Source: Hydrogenophaga sp. IBVHS1
GTDB taxonomy: Bacteria > Pseudomonadota > Gammaproteobacteria > Burkholderiales > Burkholderiaceae_C
Assembly: GCF_002127265.1 (NCBI RefSeq)
Contig: NZ_NFUU01000003.1
Coordinates: 386,304-450,303 of the forward strand
Length of the DNA stretch: 64,000 bases
Direction of reading: 5' to 3'
The notes beneath the pieces were generated by a model, which did not search any database, was not told the DNA's origin, and saw only the letters and a list, made by a program, of their open reading frames with translations. The stretch's first letter is position 1, and each line of letters begins with the position of its first letter. Of this stretch, positions 51,413-60,179 are shown in pieces. A program made the position numbers and the translations under genes.

Positions 51413-52345
51413 ATGGCCCTGGGTCAGTTCGCCTACGCCAGCAACAGCAACCGCTTCCTCGGTTGCGCGCCGTTGGCAGACCAGCCCTTCGCCATCGCCG
51501 GGGTGCCTTACGACGGCGTGGTGACGAACCGGCCTGGCGCGCGCTTCGGCCCGCAGGCCATACGCGCGGCCAGCCTCATGCTGTGCGACGGCATTCACCC
51601 GGTGTTCGACGTGTCGCCGCTCGCGCACCTGGGCGACGCGCTGGACATGCGCCTGCCCAACGCCTCGCCGTTGCCGGAGGTACGGCGGCACATCGAGGCG
51701 CAGGCCACCGCGCTGATGGCGAAGCACCATTGCGTGTTTCTGGGTGGAGACCATTCCGTCACGCTTTCGTTGCTGCGCGCGGCGAAGGCGCGGCACGGTG
51801 GCCAGCCCCTGGCGCTGGTGCATTTCGACGCGCATTGCGACACCTGGAGCGACCATTTCGGTGAACCCTCCGGCCACGGCACCTGGACGCATGAAGCCTT
51901 GCAGGAAGGCCTGGTGAGCGCGGCGCACACGGTGCAGATCGGCATCCGCTCCAGTGGAGACCGTGCCGCGCGCGAGTACGTGGCCGATCAGGGCGGGCAG
52001 ATCTTCACAGCGCGCGCGCTGCGCGGGCTCGATGGCGAGGGTCTGCGGTCGGCCATCGATTCCATCCGCACCCGCATCGGTGAGCGCCCGTGTTACCTCA
52101 CGCTCGACATCGACTGCCTGGACCCGGCGTTCGCTCCCGGCACCGGCACACCCGAGCCAGGCGGCATGACGAGTTCGCAGGTGCTGACCTTCCTCGAAGA
52201 CCTCGCCGGCCTGAACTGGATCGGCATGGATTGCGTTGAAGTGGCGCCGGCCTACGACCATGCCGAGCTCACCACCAATGCCGCGGCCACTTTCGTGTGG
52301 ACCTACCTGAGCGGCCAGGTGGCTAAGCGCCTCCAAGGGGCTTGA
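51413..52345 (+). CDS. speB: Agmatinase/ureohydrolase family enzyme
   Basis: A 310-residue enzyme starting at 51413; the frame extends upstream but this ATG gives the normal N-terminus. The binuclear Mn ligands are in LGGDHSVTLSL, HFDAHCDTW and LDIDCLDPAFAPGTGTPEPG. It cleaves agmatine to putrescine and urea. A guanidinobutyrase activity is also possible. Its stop overlaps the start of the oxidase gene, feeding the putrescine pathway that continues at 56 kb. Confidence 0.88.
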   Translation: MALGQFAYASNSNRFLGCAPLADQPFAIAGVPYDGVVTNRPGARFGPQAIRAASLMLCDGIHPVFDVSPLAHLGDALDMRLPNASPLPEVRRHIEAQATALMAKHHCVFLGGDHSVTLSLLRAAKARHGGQPLALVHFDAHCDTWSDHFGEPSGHGTWTHEALQEGLVSAAHTVQIGIRSSGDRAAREYVADQGGQIFTARALRGLDGEGLRSAIDSIRTRIGERPCYLTLDIDCLDPAFAPGTGTPEPGGMTSSQVLTFLEDLAGLNWIGMDCVEVAPAYDHAELTTNAAATFVWTYLSGQVAKRLQGA

Positions 52346-53658
52346 ACGTGTTCGCGACTTCGCTGGTGGGTTCAGACACGCAGCTCAACCAGAAGAGCTA
52401 CTACGAGGCCAGCGTGCAACGGCCGGAGACGCAGCCGCCGCTGCAGGAAACGCTGGACGCCGATGCAGTGGTGATTGGCGCGGGCTTTGCCGGCCTGAGC
52501 GCGGCACTGGAACTGGCCCGGCGCGGTCTCTCGGTGGTCGTGCTGGAGGCCGACCGCATCGGCAGCGGGGCCAGCGGACGCAATGGCGGCCAGGCCATCG
52601 TGGGTTACGCCAGCGGACAGACTCCGTTCGAGCAACAGCTCGGCGCGGCCGATGCGCAGCGCGCCTGGGACATGTCGCTCGAAGCGATCGACCTGATCGA
52701 CGCACGCATCGCCGAACACGGTATCGACTGCGATCGCGTCAACGGCTATGTGTACGTGGCCGACTCGGCGCGCAAGGCGCTCCAGTTGCACGAGGAAATG
52801 GAAGGCCTGAAGCGGCGCGGCATTGCAGTGGACTGGGCCGAGGGCGCGGACTTGCCGCGCCTGATCAACAGCCCGCGCTACGTGGCCGCCGCGCGCGAGC
52901 AGCGATCCGGCCACCTGCACCCGCTCAAGTACGCGCTGGGGCTGGCGCGTGCCGCGCAGGCAGCGGGCGTGCGCATCTTCGAGCACTCACCGGTGACCGG
53001 TCTGCAACGTGGCGCCACGTTCGTGGCCAACACGCCCCAAGGCCAGGTGAAAGCGCGCTTTGGTGTGCTGGCCGGCAACTGCATGCTGCCCGAATACGGT
53101 CCGCGCGTGGCGCCCGAGGTGGCGCCGCGCATCATGCCGGTGGGCACCTACATCGTGGCCACCGCACCGCTCGATCCCGAACTCTGCGCGCGCCTGATCC
53201 CGCGCAACGCAGCGGTGTGCGACAACAACTTCGTGCTCGACTACTTCCGGTTCAGCGCCGATCACCGCATGCTCTTCGGCGGGCGCGTGAGCTACACCAC
53301 CCGCACGCCAGCCAACCTGGAAGCCGTGATGCGCCAGCGCATGGGCGAGGTGTTTCCCGCGCTGCGCGAAGTGCCCACCGAATACGTGTGGGGGGGGTTC
53401 GTCGACATCAGCATGAACCGCGCACCCGACTTCGGCCGGCTGGGCGACAACCTCTATTACCTGCAAGGCTTCAGCGGCCATGGTGTGGCGCTCACCGGCC
53501 TGGCCGGGCAGCTGGTCGCCGAAGCCGTGGCCGGGCAGGCCGGACGTTTCGATGTGTACGCCCGCCTGAAGCACCGCCGCTTTCCCGGCGGCCCGCTGCT
53601 GCGCACACCCAGCCTGGCGCTGGGGATGCTGTGGCACCGGATGCGGGACGTGCTGTAG
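52342..53658 (+). CDS. puuB: FAD-dependent oxidoreductase, gamma-glutamylputrescine oxidase-like
   Basis: A 438-residue flavoprotein starting at TTG 52342 (GTG 52348 possible), overlapping speB by 4 bp. The FAD motif is VVIGAGFAGLSAALELARRG, followed by IGSGASGRNGGQAIVGYASG, the DAO-type signature. The C-terminal FAD contact is YLQGFSGHGVALTGLAGQ. PuuB oxidises gamma-glutamylputrescine made by PuuA (57193). The general family includes other amine and amino-acid oxidases, so the substrate is inferred from the agmatinase and puuA/puuD context. Confidence 0.82.
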   Translation: MNVFATSLVGSDTQLNQKSYYEASVQRPETQPPLQETLDADAVVIGAGFAGLSAALELARRGLSVVVLEADRIGSGASGRNGGQAIVGYASGQTPFEQQLGAADAQRAWDMSLEAIDLIDARIAEHGIDCDRVNGYVYVADSARKALQLHEEMEGLKRRGIAVDWAEGADLPRLINSPRYVAAAREQRSGHLHPLKYALGLARAAQAAGVRIFEHSPVTGLQRGATFVANTPQGQVKARFGVLAGNCMLPEYGPRVAPEVAPRIMPVGTYIVATAPLDPELCARLIPRNAAVCDNNFVLDYFRFSADHRMLFGGRVSYTTRTPANLEAVMRQRMGEVFPALREVPTEYVWGGFVDISMNRAPDFGRLGDNLYYLQGFSGHGVALTGLAGQLVAEAVAGQAGRFDVYARLKHRRFPGGPLLRTPSLALGMLWHRMRDVL

Positions 53659-53825
53659 GGCGGTCAACGGCGTGGGAATACACATCCGAAAGTCAATCTC
53701 GAATTTGTAGAACACGGATGGTTCTAGATGCTTGGGTAGCGGTGATCAGTGCTGCCGCCGCACTGCGGGTGTGATATTGCTTCGGCTAGGATGTCGCAGA
53801 TCGGCCAGAAGCGGACATTGGGCAA

Positions 53826-54164
53826 ATGCAAATACGCAACCAACTATCTCAACTTGAAAGCGAATGGCTAGCGGAGTTGCTTGCTGAGTCGAAGCGGGAT
53901 CTGGTATTTCTCTTCAACATTGAAGCTGGAGATTTTGGCGGTCCTAAGAACTTGCCTGAGCGTGATCGGTTGATGCAGGTGGAGCGCATGATTCGGGCGC
54001 TCTTAAACTCCGGTTGCGTAGTTGGCTACGGCGATCCAAAAAAGTCCACTTGGAGCGCTGTGCCAGGGCTAGAGGTGGCTCATGTCGACCTTCCTGAGGC
54101 GATCATGAAACTGAGGCGACTGGAGCCGGAACAATACAAGTTCCTGACACTCACGTGCACTTGA
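53826..54164 (+). CDS. Hypothetical protein, orphan
   Basis: A 112-residue soluble protein in a lower-GC patch. It has an N-terminal helix LSQLESEWLAELLAESKRDL, then a strand VFLFNIEAG and a C-terminal helical region AIMKLRRLEPEQYKF. No recognised motif, no signal peptide and no membrane segment. Unusual codon use compared with the neighbouring polyamine genes suggests transfer. Function unknown. Confidence 0.5.
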   Translation: MQIRNQLSQLESEWLAELLAESKRDLVFLFNIEAGDFGGPKNLPERDRLMQVERMIRALLNSGCVVGYGDPKKSTWSAVPGLEVAHVDLPEAIMKLRRLEPEQYKFLTLTCT

Positions 54165-54255
54165 CTTGCACACCTTAGGTCAGCTTTGGGTCCGGAGGAG
54201 ACGTCCGTCCACCAGCGCTAGCACCTAAGGACTGACGAACTCTTCTTCTGGCGGC

Positions 54256-54570
54256 CTAGATCTCGTTTGAGGCCTGGCACGCACCTATTTTCAGTTTGAC
54301 GAAGTGCGACACGACAAGCCAGTGCACTGCAGCTGCAGGAAGCAATAGCGCGAGTAAGGCGTACGTCATCGCGTAATTCTTGTCTTGGAAGAGGTTGGCA
54401 ATTGTCCAGGCGCATAGGTACAAAGGAATCGTCAGGACCAAAGTCTCCACGAAACTCACACATTTGATGTCGCTCATCAATCGGATGTCGCAGTGCCCAC
54501 AACTCAAGGCCGATTGAAAATAGGCTCGAAGAGAACGGGCACCACAAACTGGGCAGGTAAGCATCTTCAA
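54256..54570 (-). CDS. Small membrane protein with N-terminal zinc ribbon
   Basis: A 104-residue protein. Two CxxC pairs at the start (LTCPVCGARSL and LSCGHCDIRL) form a rubredoxin-like zinc knuckle. Two hydrophobic helices follow (VLTIPLYLCAWTIANLF and TYALLALLLPAAAVHWLVV). The start at 54570 places the knuckle at residues 5-28. The layout is that of small zinc-ribbon membrane proteins of unknown function. It lies in the lower-GC patch, convergent to the preceding orphan. Confidence 0.65.
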   Translation of the reverse strand: MKMLTCPVCGARSLRAYFQSALSCGHCDIRLMSDIKCVSFVETLVLTIPLYLCAWTIANLFQDKNYAMTYALLALLLPAAAVHWLVVSHFVKLKIGACQASNEI

Positions 54571-54769
54571 GATGACACCTTTTGGCGTTCAAGCAGTGCC
54601 GAACGTCTGCTTCTGGCCGATCTGCCACATCCTAGCCGAGGTCAAAACCGCAACGTCTTGCCAAGCAGTGTTCAGCGCTTGCGAGCTACACACCTGACCA
54701 GGAAGCGGTCTACCTGCCTTCGCAACAACCGGCACCAAGACCTCGGTCGGTCGCGCGAGTTCGTGAACT

Positions 54770-56263
54770 TCAGCTGACGCCCAGCGCTTGCCGCACAGCC
54801 GCCGCAATCAAGGGCCCGCAGCGCTCGATATCCGCCAGCGGCGCGTACCCGTAGCCGATCACCAGACCGCTCAAGTCACTGCGCGCAAGGCAGTAGGCCG
54901 ACAGCGGCCGCACCGTGAGGCCTTGCTGCGCGAGGCGCTGCGCCAGCGCGTGGTCGTTCACGTCGGGCGGCAGGCGCAGACACAGGTGCAGGCCCTGTTC
55001 CGCGCCGCTGATGCTGGGGCCTTCGGGGGTGTCGCGCAGCACGGGTTTGAGCGCTTCCAGCAGGCACTGGCGGCGCTCGCCGTAGTTCTGGCGTGCGCGG
55101 CGCAGTGCACTGGCGAAGTGGCCCATCTCGATGAACTCGGCGAGCGCGGCCTGCACCGGCATCTGGCCCGGGCGGTTCAGGTCGTAGTGGGCCTGCTTGA
55201 ACGCGGCCACGAGTGGCTTGGGCACCACGAGGTAGCCGATCTTCAGCCCCGGGTAGAGCACCTTGGAGAAGGTGCCCATGTAGAACACGCGGCCATCTGT
55301 ATCGAGGCCTTCGAGGCTGGAGATCGGCGGGCCGCTGAAGCGGTACTCGCTGTCGTAGTCGTCTTCGAGCACCCAGGCGTCGTGCGCGCGGGCGGTGGCC
55401 AGCAGCTGGTGGCGCCGGGGCAGCGACATCACGGCGCCGGTGGGGTACTGGTGCGATGGCGTCACATAGATCAGGCGCGGCGGCTTCGCGTTGTCGGCCG
55501 TGCTCGGGTTGATGCCCTGCTCGTCCACCGCCACCGGGTGCAGCGACAGGCCGGTGGCCATGAAGGCTTTGACCGCACCCCAGTAGGCCGGGTCTTCCAC
55601 CCACACGGTGTCGCCGTGATCGGCCAGCAGGCGGGCGCAGAGCTCGAGCGACTGCTGGGTGCCGGTGGTGATGACGACCTGGTCGGCCTCCAGGTGCACG
55701 CTGCGAAACACGCGCAAATAGTCGGCCACGGCCCGGCGCAGAGGTGCGTAGCCGCCGGAGTCGTTGTAGTCGAGCATGTCCGGGTAGGTCATGCGCCAAT
55801 GCTTGTTCTGCAGGCGCTGCCAGAGCGTGACCGGGAAGGCGCTGAAGTCGGCGATGCCGGGTGTGAAGGGCTGCACCTCCAGTTCGGTGGCGCAGTAGGT
55901 GGTGGCCAGCGCCTGGCCGCGCGTTGACAGGCGCCGGGCCTGCGGGCTGGCTGCCTGGCCACCGCTGCTGCGGGCCGTGCGTCCCGGCGTGGCGCGTGGC
56001 ACGTTGTCGTTGACATAGGTGCCGCTGCCTACGCGGCTGGCGAGGTAGCCCTCCACGCTGAGCTGGTTGATGGCGGCCACCACGGTGTTGCGGGAAAGGT
56101 CGAGATCTTGCGAGAGGTCCCGGCTGGAAGGCAGGCGCTCCCCCGCGCCGAGCTTGCCGTCGAGCATGGCGCGGCGGAGCGCCTCGTAGAGCTGCCGGTG
56201 CAGGGGCAGGGCTCCCTGTGCGCCGAGTCGGCTCATTTCGGCCAGGAGAAATTCGGAGAGCAT
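54770..56263 (-). CDS. MocR-family regulator (GntR HTH plus aminotransferase-like domain)
   Basis: A 497-residue regulator. The N-terminal GntR winged helix is at about residues 18-85 (LPSSRDLSQDLDLSRNTVVA, then AINQLSVEGYLASRVGSGTY). The remainder is a fold-type I aminotransferase-like domain (VVITTGTQQSLELCARLLAD, LEDDYDSEYRF). The PLP lysine lies in YMGTFSKVLYPGLKIGY. MocR proteins sense PLP adducts of amines such as GABA or putrescine. It is divergent from puuD, so it likely controls the putrescine-catabolic operon via the repeats at 56291-56329. Confidence 0.9.
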   Translation of the reverse strand: MLSEFLLAEMSRLGAQGALPLHRQLYEALRRAMLDGKLGAGERLPSSRDLSQDLDLSRNTVVAAINQLSVEGYLASRVGSGTYVNDNVPRATPGRTARSSGGQAASPQARRLSTRGQALATTYCATELEVQPFTPGIADFSAFPVTLWQRLQNKHWRMTYPDMLDYNDSGGYAPLRRAVADYLRVFRSVHLEADQVVITTGTQQSLELCARLLADHGDTVWVEDPAYWGAVKAFMATGLSLHPVAVDEQGINPSTADNAKPPRLIYVTPSHQYPTGAVMSLPRRHQLLATARAHDAWVLEDDYDSEYRFSGPPISSLEGLDTDGRVFYMGTFSKVLYPGLKIGYLVVPKPLVAAFKQAHYDLNRPGQMPVQAALAEFIEMGHFASALRRARQNYGERRQCLLEALKPVLRDTPEGPSISGAEQGLHLCLRLPPDVNDHALAQRLAQQGLTVRPLSAYCLARSDLSGLVIGYGYAPLADIERCGPLIAAAVRQALGVS

Positions 56264-56290
56264 GGGGAAGTGGCACCAGATGGTGGGTCG

Positions 56291-56329
56291 AATTGGCTCT
56301 CATTGTGATCCAATTGGCCCTCCACAATG
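56291..56329. promoter_or_regulatory. MocR operator candidate between mocR and puuD
   Basis: Direct repeats AATTGGCTC (56291-56299) and AATTGGCCC (56312-56320), 21 bp apart (two turns), overlap an inverted repeat CATTGTG (56301-56307) / CACAATG (56323-56329). Paired direct repeats in divergent promoters are the usual MocR/GabR/PdxR target type. Confidence 0.6.
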
Positions 56330-56352
56330 AAGGCCATTGTCTGGAGTCATTC

Positions 56353-57159
56353 ATGAACAAGCCGCCGCCTTGCATGGTCTGGCTGCCTGCGGATCACCGC
56401 CTGATGGGCGATCACGGGCATCAGATGCCCTTTTTGCTGCTGGGTGACAAATACGCCCGCGCGGTGAAGGTGGGGGCCCAGGCCCAGCCCGTGATGTTCC
56501 CGCTGGCCGACACGGGCCAGATCAGCGAGCTGCTCGCGCTGGTCGACGGGGTGATGCTGACCGGCTCGCCTTCCAACGTGCATCCCTCCCATTTCGATGA
56601 AGACGTGGCCGATCCCAGCCTGCCGCTGGATGCCGACCGCGATCTGCTGACGCTCGCCCTCGTGAAGGCCTGCGTGCACGAAGGCATCCCCTTGCTGGGC
56701 ATCTGCCGCGGGTTCCAGGAAATCAACGTGGCGCTAGGCGGCACGCTGCACCAGCGGGTGCACGATGTGCCCGGCCTGATGGACCACCGCGAGCCCAAGA
56801 CCGCGCCGCCCGACGAGCAGTACGCGCCGCGCCACAGCATCCGGCTGGTGCCGGGCAGCGTGTTCGAGGAATGGGCCGGTGGCCCCGAGGCCGAGGTGAA
56901 TTCGCTGCACGGCCAGGGCATCAACCGGCTGGCGCCCGGGCTGGAGGCGCTGGCACACGCGCCCGATGGCGTGGTGGAGGCCTTTGGCGTGCGCGGCGCG
57001 CGCACGTTTGCCTACGCGGTGCAGTTCCATCCCGAATGGCGCTGCTGGGAAACGCCGTTTTATGCCGCGATTTTTGAAGCCTTCGGGCGCGCCTGCCGCC
57101 AGCGCACCAGCCAGCGCCTGCAGGCGGCCGACCTCGCCCGCAGCGTTGTGCAGCCCTGA
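56353..57159 (+). CDS. puuD: Gamma-glutamyl-GABA hydrolase PuuD
   Basis: A 268-residue class I glutamine-amidotransferase-fold hydrolase. The nucleophile Cys is in GICRGFQEINVALGGTLHQ. The catalytic His and Glu are in YAVQFHPEW. It releases GABA from gamma-glutamyl-GABA. The start at 56353 is preferred because the upstream extension would run through the operator. First gene of the operon with puuA 34 bp downstream. Confidence 0.9.
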   Translation: MNKPPPCMVWLPADHRLMGDHGHQMPFLLLGDKYARAVKVGAQAQPVMFPLADTGQISELLALVDGVMLTGSPSNVHPSHFDEDVADPSLPLDADRDLLTLALVKACVHEGIPLLGICRGFQEINVALGGTLHQRVHDVPGLMDHREPKTAPPDEQYAPRHSIRLVPGSVFEEWAGGPEAEVNSLHGQGINRLAPGLEALAHAPDGVVEAFGVRGARTFAYAVQFHPEWRCWETPFYAAIFEAFGRACRQRTSQRLQAADLARSVVQP

Positions 57160-57192
57160 CATCCACCCCCCTACCCACACCGGAGACGGCAC

Positions 57193-58566
57193 ATGACAGC
57201 CCCCCCCAAGAAGACGATGAACTTCAACGACCTGGAGAACTGGCTCAACCAGCACCGGGTGACCGAGGTCGAGTGCCTGGTGCCCGACCTGACCGGCGTG
57301 GCGCGCGGCAAGATCCTGCCGCGCGAGAAGTTCACCGAGGACCGGGGGATGCGCCTGCCGCAGGCGATTGTGGCCATGGGCGTGACGGGCGAGTTTCCCG
57401 AGAGCGGGCCGTACTACGACGTGATCGAGCCGACCGACCGCGACATGCAGCTGCGCCCGGACCCGACCACGGTGCGCATCGTGCCCTGGGCCACCGACCC
57501 CACGGCGCAGGTGATCCACGACTGCTTCGACCACTCAGGCAAGCTGGTGCCCTTTGCGCCGCGCAGCGTGCTGCGCCATGTGTGCGAGCTGTTTGATGCC
57601 GAGGGCCTCGATCCCGTGGTGGCACCCGAGCTGGAGTTCTACCTGACGGCGCGCAACACCGACCCGAACACACTGCTGAAGCCGCCCATCGGCCGCAGCG
57701 GCCGCGCCGAGACCTCGCGCCAGGCCTACAGCATCGACGCGGTGAACGAGTTCGACCCGCTGTTCGAGGAGATCTACGACTACTGCGACAAGATGCAGCT
57801 CAACGTGGACACGCTGATCCACGAGGTGGGCGCGGGGCAGATGGAAATCAACTTCTTCCACGCCCACCCGCTGGGCCTGGCCGACGAGGTGTTCTTCTTC
57901 AAGCGCACGGTGCGCGAAGCCGCGCTGCGGCACGACATGTACGCCACCTTCATGGCCAAGCCCATTGCGGGCGAGCCGGGCTCGGCCATGCACGTGCACC
58001 AGAGCATCCTGGACAAGGCCACCGGCAAGAACATCTTCAGCAACGAAGACGGCACGCCGTCCGAATCGTTCTACCACTACATCGGCGGCATGCAGCGCTA
58101 CATTCCGGCGGCCATGGTGCTGGTGGCGCCGTACGTGAACAGCTACCGCCGCCTTTCGCGCCACACCGCCGCGCCCATCAACATCGAATGGGGCCATGAC
58201 AACCGCACGGTGGGCATTCGCTCGCCGATCTCCAGCCCTGCTGCGCGTCGGGTGGAGAACCGCGTGATCGGCGCCGACGCCAACCCCTACGTGGCCATGG
58301 CCATGACGCTGGCCTGCGGCTACCTGGGCCTGAAGAACAAGATCAAGCCCAAGCCCGAGATGAAGGGCGATGCCTACCTGGCGCCGTACTCGCTGCCGCG
58401 CAGCCTGGGCGAGGCGCTCGACTGGCTGCGCCGCGAACCCGACCTGCACGAGGTGCTGGGCAAGGAGTTCATCACCATCTACACCGAGATCAAGGAGCTG
58501 GAGTTCGACGAGTTCATGAAGGTGATCTCGCCCTGGGAACGCGAGCACCTCCTTCTGCATGTCTGA
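57193..58566 (+). CDS. puuA: Glutamate-putrescine ligase PuuA (glutamine synthetase fold)
   Basis: A 457-residue glutamine-synthetase-like ligase. The N-terminal beta-grasp (VTEVECLVPDLTGVARGKIL) and catalytic motifs VAPELEFYLTARN, GQMEINFFHAHPL, SAMHVHQSI and NRTVGIRSP are present. Length fits the GlnA3/PuuA group, not assimilatory GS. It joins glutamate to putrescine. Located between puuD and an aminotransferase gene, the order of the gamma-glutamylation route. Confidence 0.9.
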   Translation: MTAPPKKTMNFNDLENWLNQHRVTEVECLVPDLTGVARGKILPREKFTEDRGMRLPQAIVAMGVTGEFPESGPYYDVIEPTDRDMQLRPDPTTVRIVPWATDPTAQVIHDCFDHSGKLVPFAPRSVLRHVCELFDAEGLDPVVAPELEFYLTARNTDPNTLLKPPIGRSGRAETSRQAYSIDAVNEFDPLFEEIYDYCDKMQLNVDTLIHEVGAGQMEINFFHAHPLGLADEVFFFKRTVREAALRHDMYATFMAKPIAGEPGSAMHVHQSILDKATGKNIFSNEDGTPSESFYHYIGGMQRYIPAAMVLVAPYVNSYRRLSRHTAAPINIEWGHDNRTVGIRSPISSPAARRVENRVIGADANPYVAMAMTLACGYLGLKNKIKPKPEMKGDAYLAPYSLPRSLGEALDWLRREPDLHEVLGKEFITIYTEIKELEFDEFMKVISPWEREHLLLHV

Positions 58567-58590
58567 ACACGCCATTCAAGTACGCACGCC

Positions 58591-60030
58591 ATGAACACCT
58601 CCACCCTCATCGCTCCCCCCGCTCTGGTGCGCCGCGCCGAGCAGCACGACACCAAGGCCATCCAGGCGCTCGACAGCGCGCACTACCTGCACCCGTTCAC
58701 CGACCACGGCGACCTGGCGACGCGCGGGGCTCGCGTGATCACACGGGCCGACAACATCTATGTGTGGGATTCGGAAGGCAAGCAGATCCTGGACGGCATG
58801 AGCGGTCTGTGGTGCGTGAACGCGGGCTACGGGCGCAAGGAGCTGGCCGACGCCGCCTACCAGCAGATGATGACGCTGCCGTTCTACAACAGCTTCTTCC
58901 AGACCACCAACGTGCCGGCGGTTCAGCTGGCCGCCAAGCTCGCGCAGATCGCGCCGAAGGTCGGCGGCAGAAAGTTCGAGCACGTGTTCTTCAGCTCCAG
59001 CGGCAGCGAGAGCAACGACACCAACGTGCGCATGGTGCGCCGCTACTGGGACCTCTTGGGCCAGCCGCAGCGCAAGGTGATCATCAGCCGGAACAACGCC
59101 TACCACGGCAGCACCATGGCCGGCGCCTCGCTGGGTGGCATGAGCGGCATGCACGCGCAGGGCGACCTGCCGATTCCCGACATCACGCACATCGAGCAGC
59201 CCTACTACTACGAACACGCGCAGCCGGGCGAAACCCCAGCGGCGTTCGGCGTGCGCGCTGCGCGCTGGCTGGAAGAAAAAATCCTCGCGGTGGGCGCCGG
59301 GCGGGTGGCCGCTTTCATTGCCGAGCCTGTGCAGGGCGCGGGTGGCGTGATCATTCCGCCCGAGACCTACTGGCCCGAGATCCAGCGCATCGTGGACAAG
59401 CACGGCATCCTGCTGATTTCGGACGAAGTCATCTGCGCCTTCGGCCGGCTGGGCCACTGGTTCGCCTACGAGAAGTTCGGCATGCGGCCCGATCTGGTGA
59501 CCTTCGCCAAAGGCGTGACCAGCGGCTACATCCCCCTGGGCGGCGTGATGGTGGGCGACCGCGTGGCGAAGGTGCTGGTGGAGAAGGGCGGCGAGTTCAA
59601 CCACGGCTACACCTACAGCGGCCACCCGGTGGCCTGCGCGGTGGCGCTGGCCAACATCGAACTCATGGAGCGGGAGAACCTGGTGGGCCGCGTGAAGGAC
59701 GACACCGGCCCGTACCTCGCCGAGCGTTTCACCGAGCTGGCCGCCCACCCGCTCGTGGGCGCGGCCGAGACCTGCGGCTTCGTGGCCGGCCTGGTGCTGG
59801 TGAAGAACAAGGCCAGGCGCGAGATGTTCGACGAGGCACTGGGCGTGGGCATGAAGTGCCGCGCCCACTGTTTCAAGAACGGCCTGATCATGCGCGCCGT
59901 GGGCGACCGCATGATCATTGCGCCGCCGCTGGTGATGACCCGGGCTCAGATCGACGAGATGATGGAACTGATCCGGCGCTGCCTGGACGCCACCCTGGAG
60001 GAATTGCGCGCAGCAGGCCAGCTGGCTTGA
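58591..60030 (+). CDS. spuC: Putrescine/GABA class III aminotransferase
   Basis: A 479-residue PLP enzyme. The core has SSSGSESNDTNVRMVRRYW for the cofactor phosphate, NAYHGSTMAGASLGGMSGMH, and ISDEVICAFGRLG. The cofactor Lys is in FAKGVTSGYIPLG. It transfers the amino group of putrescine (or GABA) to pyruvate. Class III members differ in substrate preference, so GABA or beta-alanine are alternatives. 24 bp after puuA. Confidence 0.85.
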   Translation: MNTSTLIAPPALVRRAEQHDTKAIQALDSAHYLHPFTDHGDLATRGARVITRADNIYVWDSEGKQILDGMSGLWCVNAGYGRKELADAAYQQMMTLPFYNSFFQTTNVPAVQLAAKLAQIAPKVGGRKFEHVFFSSSGSESNDTNVRMVRRYWDLLGQPQRKVIISRNNAYHGSTMAGASLGGMSGMHAQGDLPIPDITHIEQPYYYEHAQPGETPAAFGVRAARWLEEKILAVGAGRVAAFIAEPVQGAGGVIIPPETYWPEIQRIVDKHGILLISDEVICAFGRLGHWFAYEKFGMRPDLVTFAKGVTSGYIPLGGVMVGDRVAKVLVEKGGEFNHGYTYSGHPVACAVALANIELMERENLVGRVKDDTGPYLAERFTELAAHPLVGAAETCGFVAGLVLVKNKARREMFDEALGVGMKCRAHCFKNGLIMRAVGDRMIIAPPLVMTRAQIDEMMELIRRCLDATLEELRAAGQLA

Positions 60031-60179
60031 ATAGAATGGCCGCTGCAGCGCTCCGCCGGTCGCTTTTTCGTCCGCGCGTGCCCGCATTGGGTCTGAAAAT
60101 TGCTAGTCTTGCGCATGCGTTTTCAGCCCCACCCGGTTGAGTTCAAACGGTCATTAACTTCCTTGGAGTGAGCAACACC

